A stretch of 6,148 nucleotides of DNA from a bacterium HR12 (lineage in GTDB: Bacteria; Actinomycetota; UBA4738; HRBIN12). The notes beneath the pieces were generated by a model. The model saw nothing but the letters and a program-made list of their open reading frames with translations, searched no databases and was not told the origin of the DNA. Position 1 is the stretch's first letter; each line of letters opens with the position of its first letter. Location of the stretch: the NCBI GenBank assembly GCA_002898915.1, contig BEHO01000078.1, positions 1 through 6,148 of the forward strand, read 5' to 3'. The position numbers and the translations under genes are program-made. This document shows, one piece after another, positions 5,352 to 6,148 of the stretch.

Positions 5352-6148
5352 TCAGGGCCAGGTCGCGCCGGCGGAGATCCGCCCGTCGCGGAGCTCCACG
5401 CCGTCGCGGACCCTCGCGCCCTCGGCGAGGACGCAGTCCACGACCGTCGCGCCCGCCCCCACCCGACTGCGCGGCCCGAGGATGGACCCGACCACCCGCG
5501 CCCCCGGCTCCACCGTGGCCCCTTCGAGGAGCACCGAGTCGTCGACCTCGGCGTCCGCGCCGACCCTCGCGCCGGGCGCCACCACGACGGCCTTCCCGAG
5601 ATGCGCCCGGAGGTGCACGCTCGCGCCCTCGGCGAGGTACGGCGCCGGGTACGCGGGCGCGCCCGCCACCCGGCCGGCGAGGAGGTCGGCGTGGGCGCGC
5701 AGGTACTGGGCGGGCGTGCCGAGATCGAGCCAGTACGCGGCCGAGACGAAGCCGTACACGGGGAGCCCGTCGGCGATGAGCTTCGGGAAGATCTCGCGCT
5801 CGATCGAGATCGGCACGCCGGTGGGGAAGCCCCGCAGGGCGGCGGGCTCGAGGACGTACGTCCCGGCGTTGATGGCGCCCGGCACGGGCTCCGCCGGCTT
5901 CTCCCGGAACTCGAGGACCCGGCCGTCCGCCTCCGTCGCGACGAGCCCGTAGGGTCGCGCGTCCTCCACGCGCGTGAGCGCGATCGTGGCCACGGCCCCC
6001 CGCTCGCGGTGGAACGCGACCATCGCCGTGAGGTCGAGGTCCGTCAGGATGTCACCGTTCAGGGCGAGGAAGGGCTCGTCGCCGACGACCCCGAGGGCGT
6101 TCACGATCGCGCCGCCGGTGCCGAGGGGCTCGGTCTCGGTGATCCAGG
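5352..6148 (-). CDS. Nucleotide-sugar pyrophosphorylase, probably mannose-1-phosphate guanylyltransferase (5' end missing)
   Basis: The gene runs off the right edge of the window; 264 C-terminal residues are visible, about three quarters of a typical 350-360-residue enzyme. The fragment opens with ITETEPLGTGGAIVNAL, the sugar-nucleotide transferase loop, followed by LALNGDILTDLDL with the metal-binding Asp of NGD (fragment residues 30-32). FREKP (80-84), NAGTYVLEP (93-101) and YWLDLGTPAQYLRAH (138-152) follow. From about residue 174 hexapeptide-like repeats (VVVAPGARVGADAEV and similar) form a left-handed beta-helix. This combination is typical of GDP-mannose pyrophosphorylases, which make GDP-mannose from mannose-1-phosphate and GTP for glycan and envelope synthesis. 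Glucose-1-phosphate thymidylyl- or uridylyltransferase activity cannot be excluded without the N-terminal signature. A GTG at 6102-6104 is internal, since the conserved PLGTGG motif lies before it. The gene is followed 85 bases later by the SpoIID-like gene in the same direction. Confidence 0.9.
   Translation of the reverse strand, partial: WITETEPLGTGGAIVNALGVVGDEPFLALNGDILTDLDLTAMVAFHRERGAVATIALTRVEDARPYGLVATEADGRVLEFREKPAEPVPGAINAGTYVLEPAALRGFPTGVPISIEREIFPKLIADGLPVYGFVSAAYWLDLGTPAQYLRAHADLLAGRVAGAPAYPAPYLAEGASVHLRAHLGKAVVVAPGARVGADAEVDDSVLLEGATVEPGARVVGSILGPRSRVGAGATVVDCVLAEGARVRDGVELRDGRISAGATWP

Noticed and set aside
1..6148. Search for CRISPR arrays, transposons, tRNA or rRNA genes, phage genes or a defence-type cluster.
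   Set aside because: No repeat-spacer pattern, transposase motif, RNA gene or abrupt change in base composition was seen; every gene belongs to a recognisable chromosomal family.

Overview
This is a very GC-rich, gene-dense window that reads as chromosomal DNA of an actinobacterium (Actinomycetota). The clearest taxonomic pointer is a fused FbiB-type protein, with an F420-0:glutamate ligase domain joined to a nitroreductase domain, directly behind a CofD/FbiA C-terminus. That fusion is typical of actinobacterial coenzyme F420 synthesis; archaeal CofE is a stand-alone ligase. A secreted SpoIID/LytB-LGFP protein and a DUF3105 protein fit the same origin. The sequence alone does not give the genus.

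Layout, left to right. (1) Positions 1-192 (+) hold the C-terminal end of the 2-phospho-L-lactate transferase (fbiA/cofD). Three bases later comes complete fbiB (196-1485, +, GTG start); together they are the later steps of F420 assembly. (2) Converging on fbiB with only 4 bases between stops is an AzgA-type purine permease (1490-2860, -). (3) A 123-bp divergent spacer (2861-2983) carries promoter-like elements on both strands. A perfect 14-bp palindrome lies inside the -35/-10 spacer of the permease promoter candidate. (4) A membrane-anchored DUF3105 protein (2984-3742, +) converges, with a 3-base gap, on (5) an exported SpoIID/LytB-domain protein with two C-terminal LGFP repeats (3746-5266, -). 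(6) Upstream of it on the same strand is the 3' part of a nucleotide-sugar pyrophosphorylase with a left-handed beta-helix tail, probably a mannose-1-phosphate guanylyltransferase (5352 to beyond 6148, -).

The genes fall into two themes. fbiA and fbiB make F420, the deazaflavin hydride carrier. The sugar-nucleotide enzyme, the SpoIID-like protein and perhaps DUF3105 point to the cell envelope. From memory, Mycobacterium tuberculosis also has a mannose-1-phosphate guanylyltransferase gene close to fbiA-fbiB on the opposite strand, so the neighbourhood may be an old actinobacterial arrangement with different genes between. I see no mobile element, CRISPR array, RNA gene or clearly novel system. 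The points most worth a second look are the palindromic candidate operator, the rearranged motif order of the SpoIID domain, and the conserved His/Glu cluster in the DUF3105 protein.
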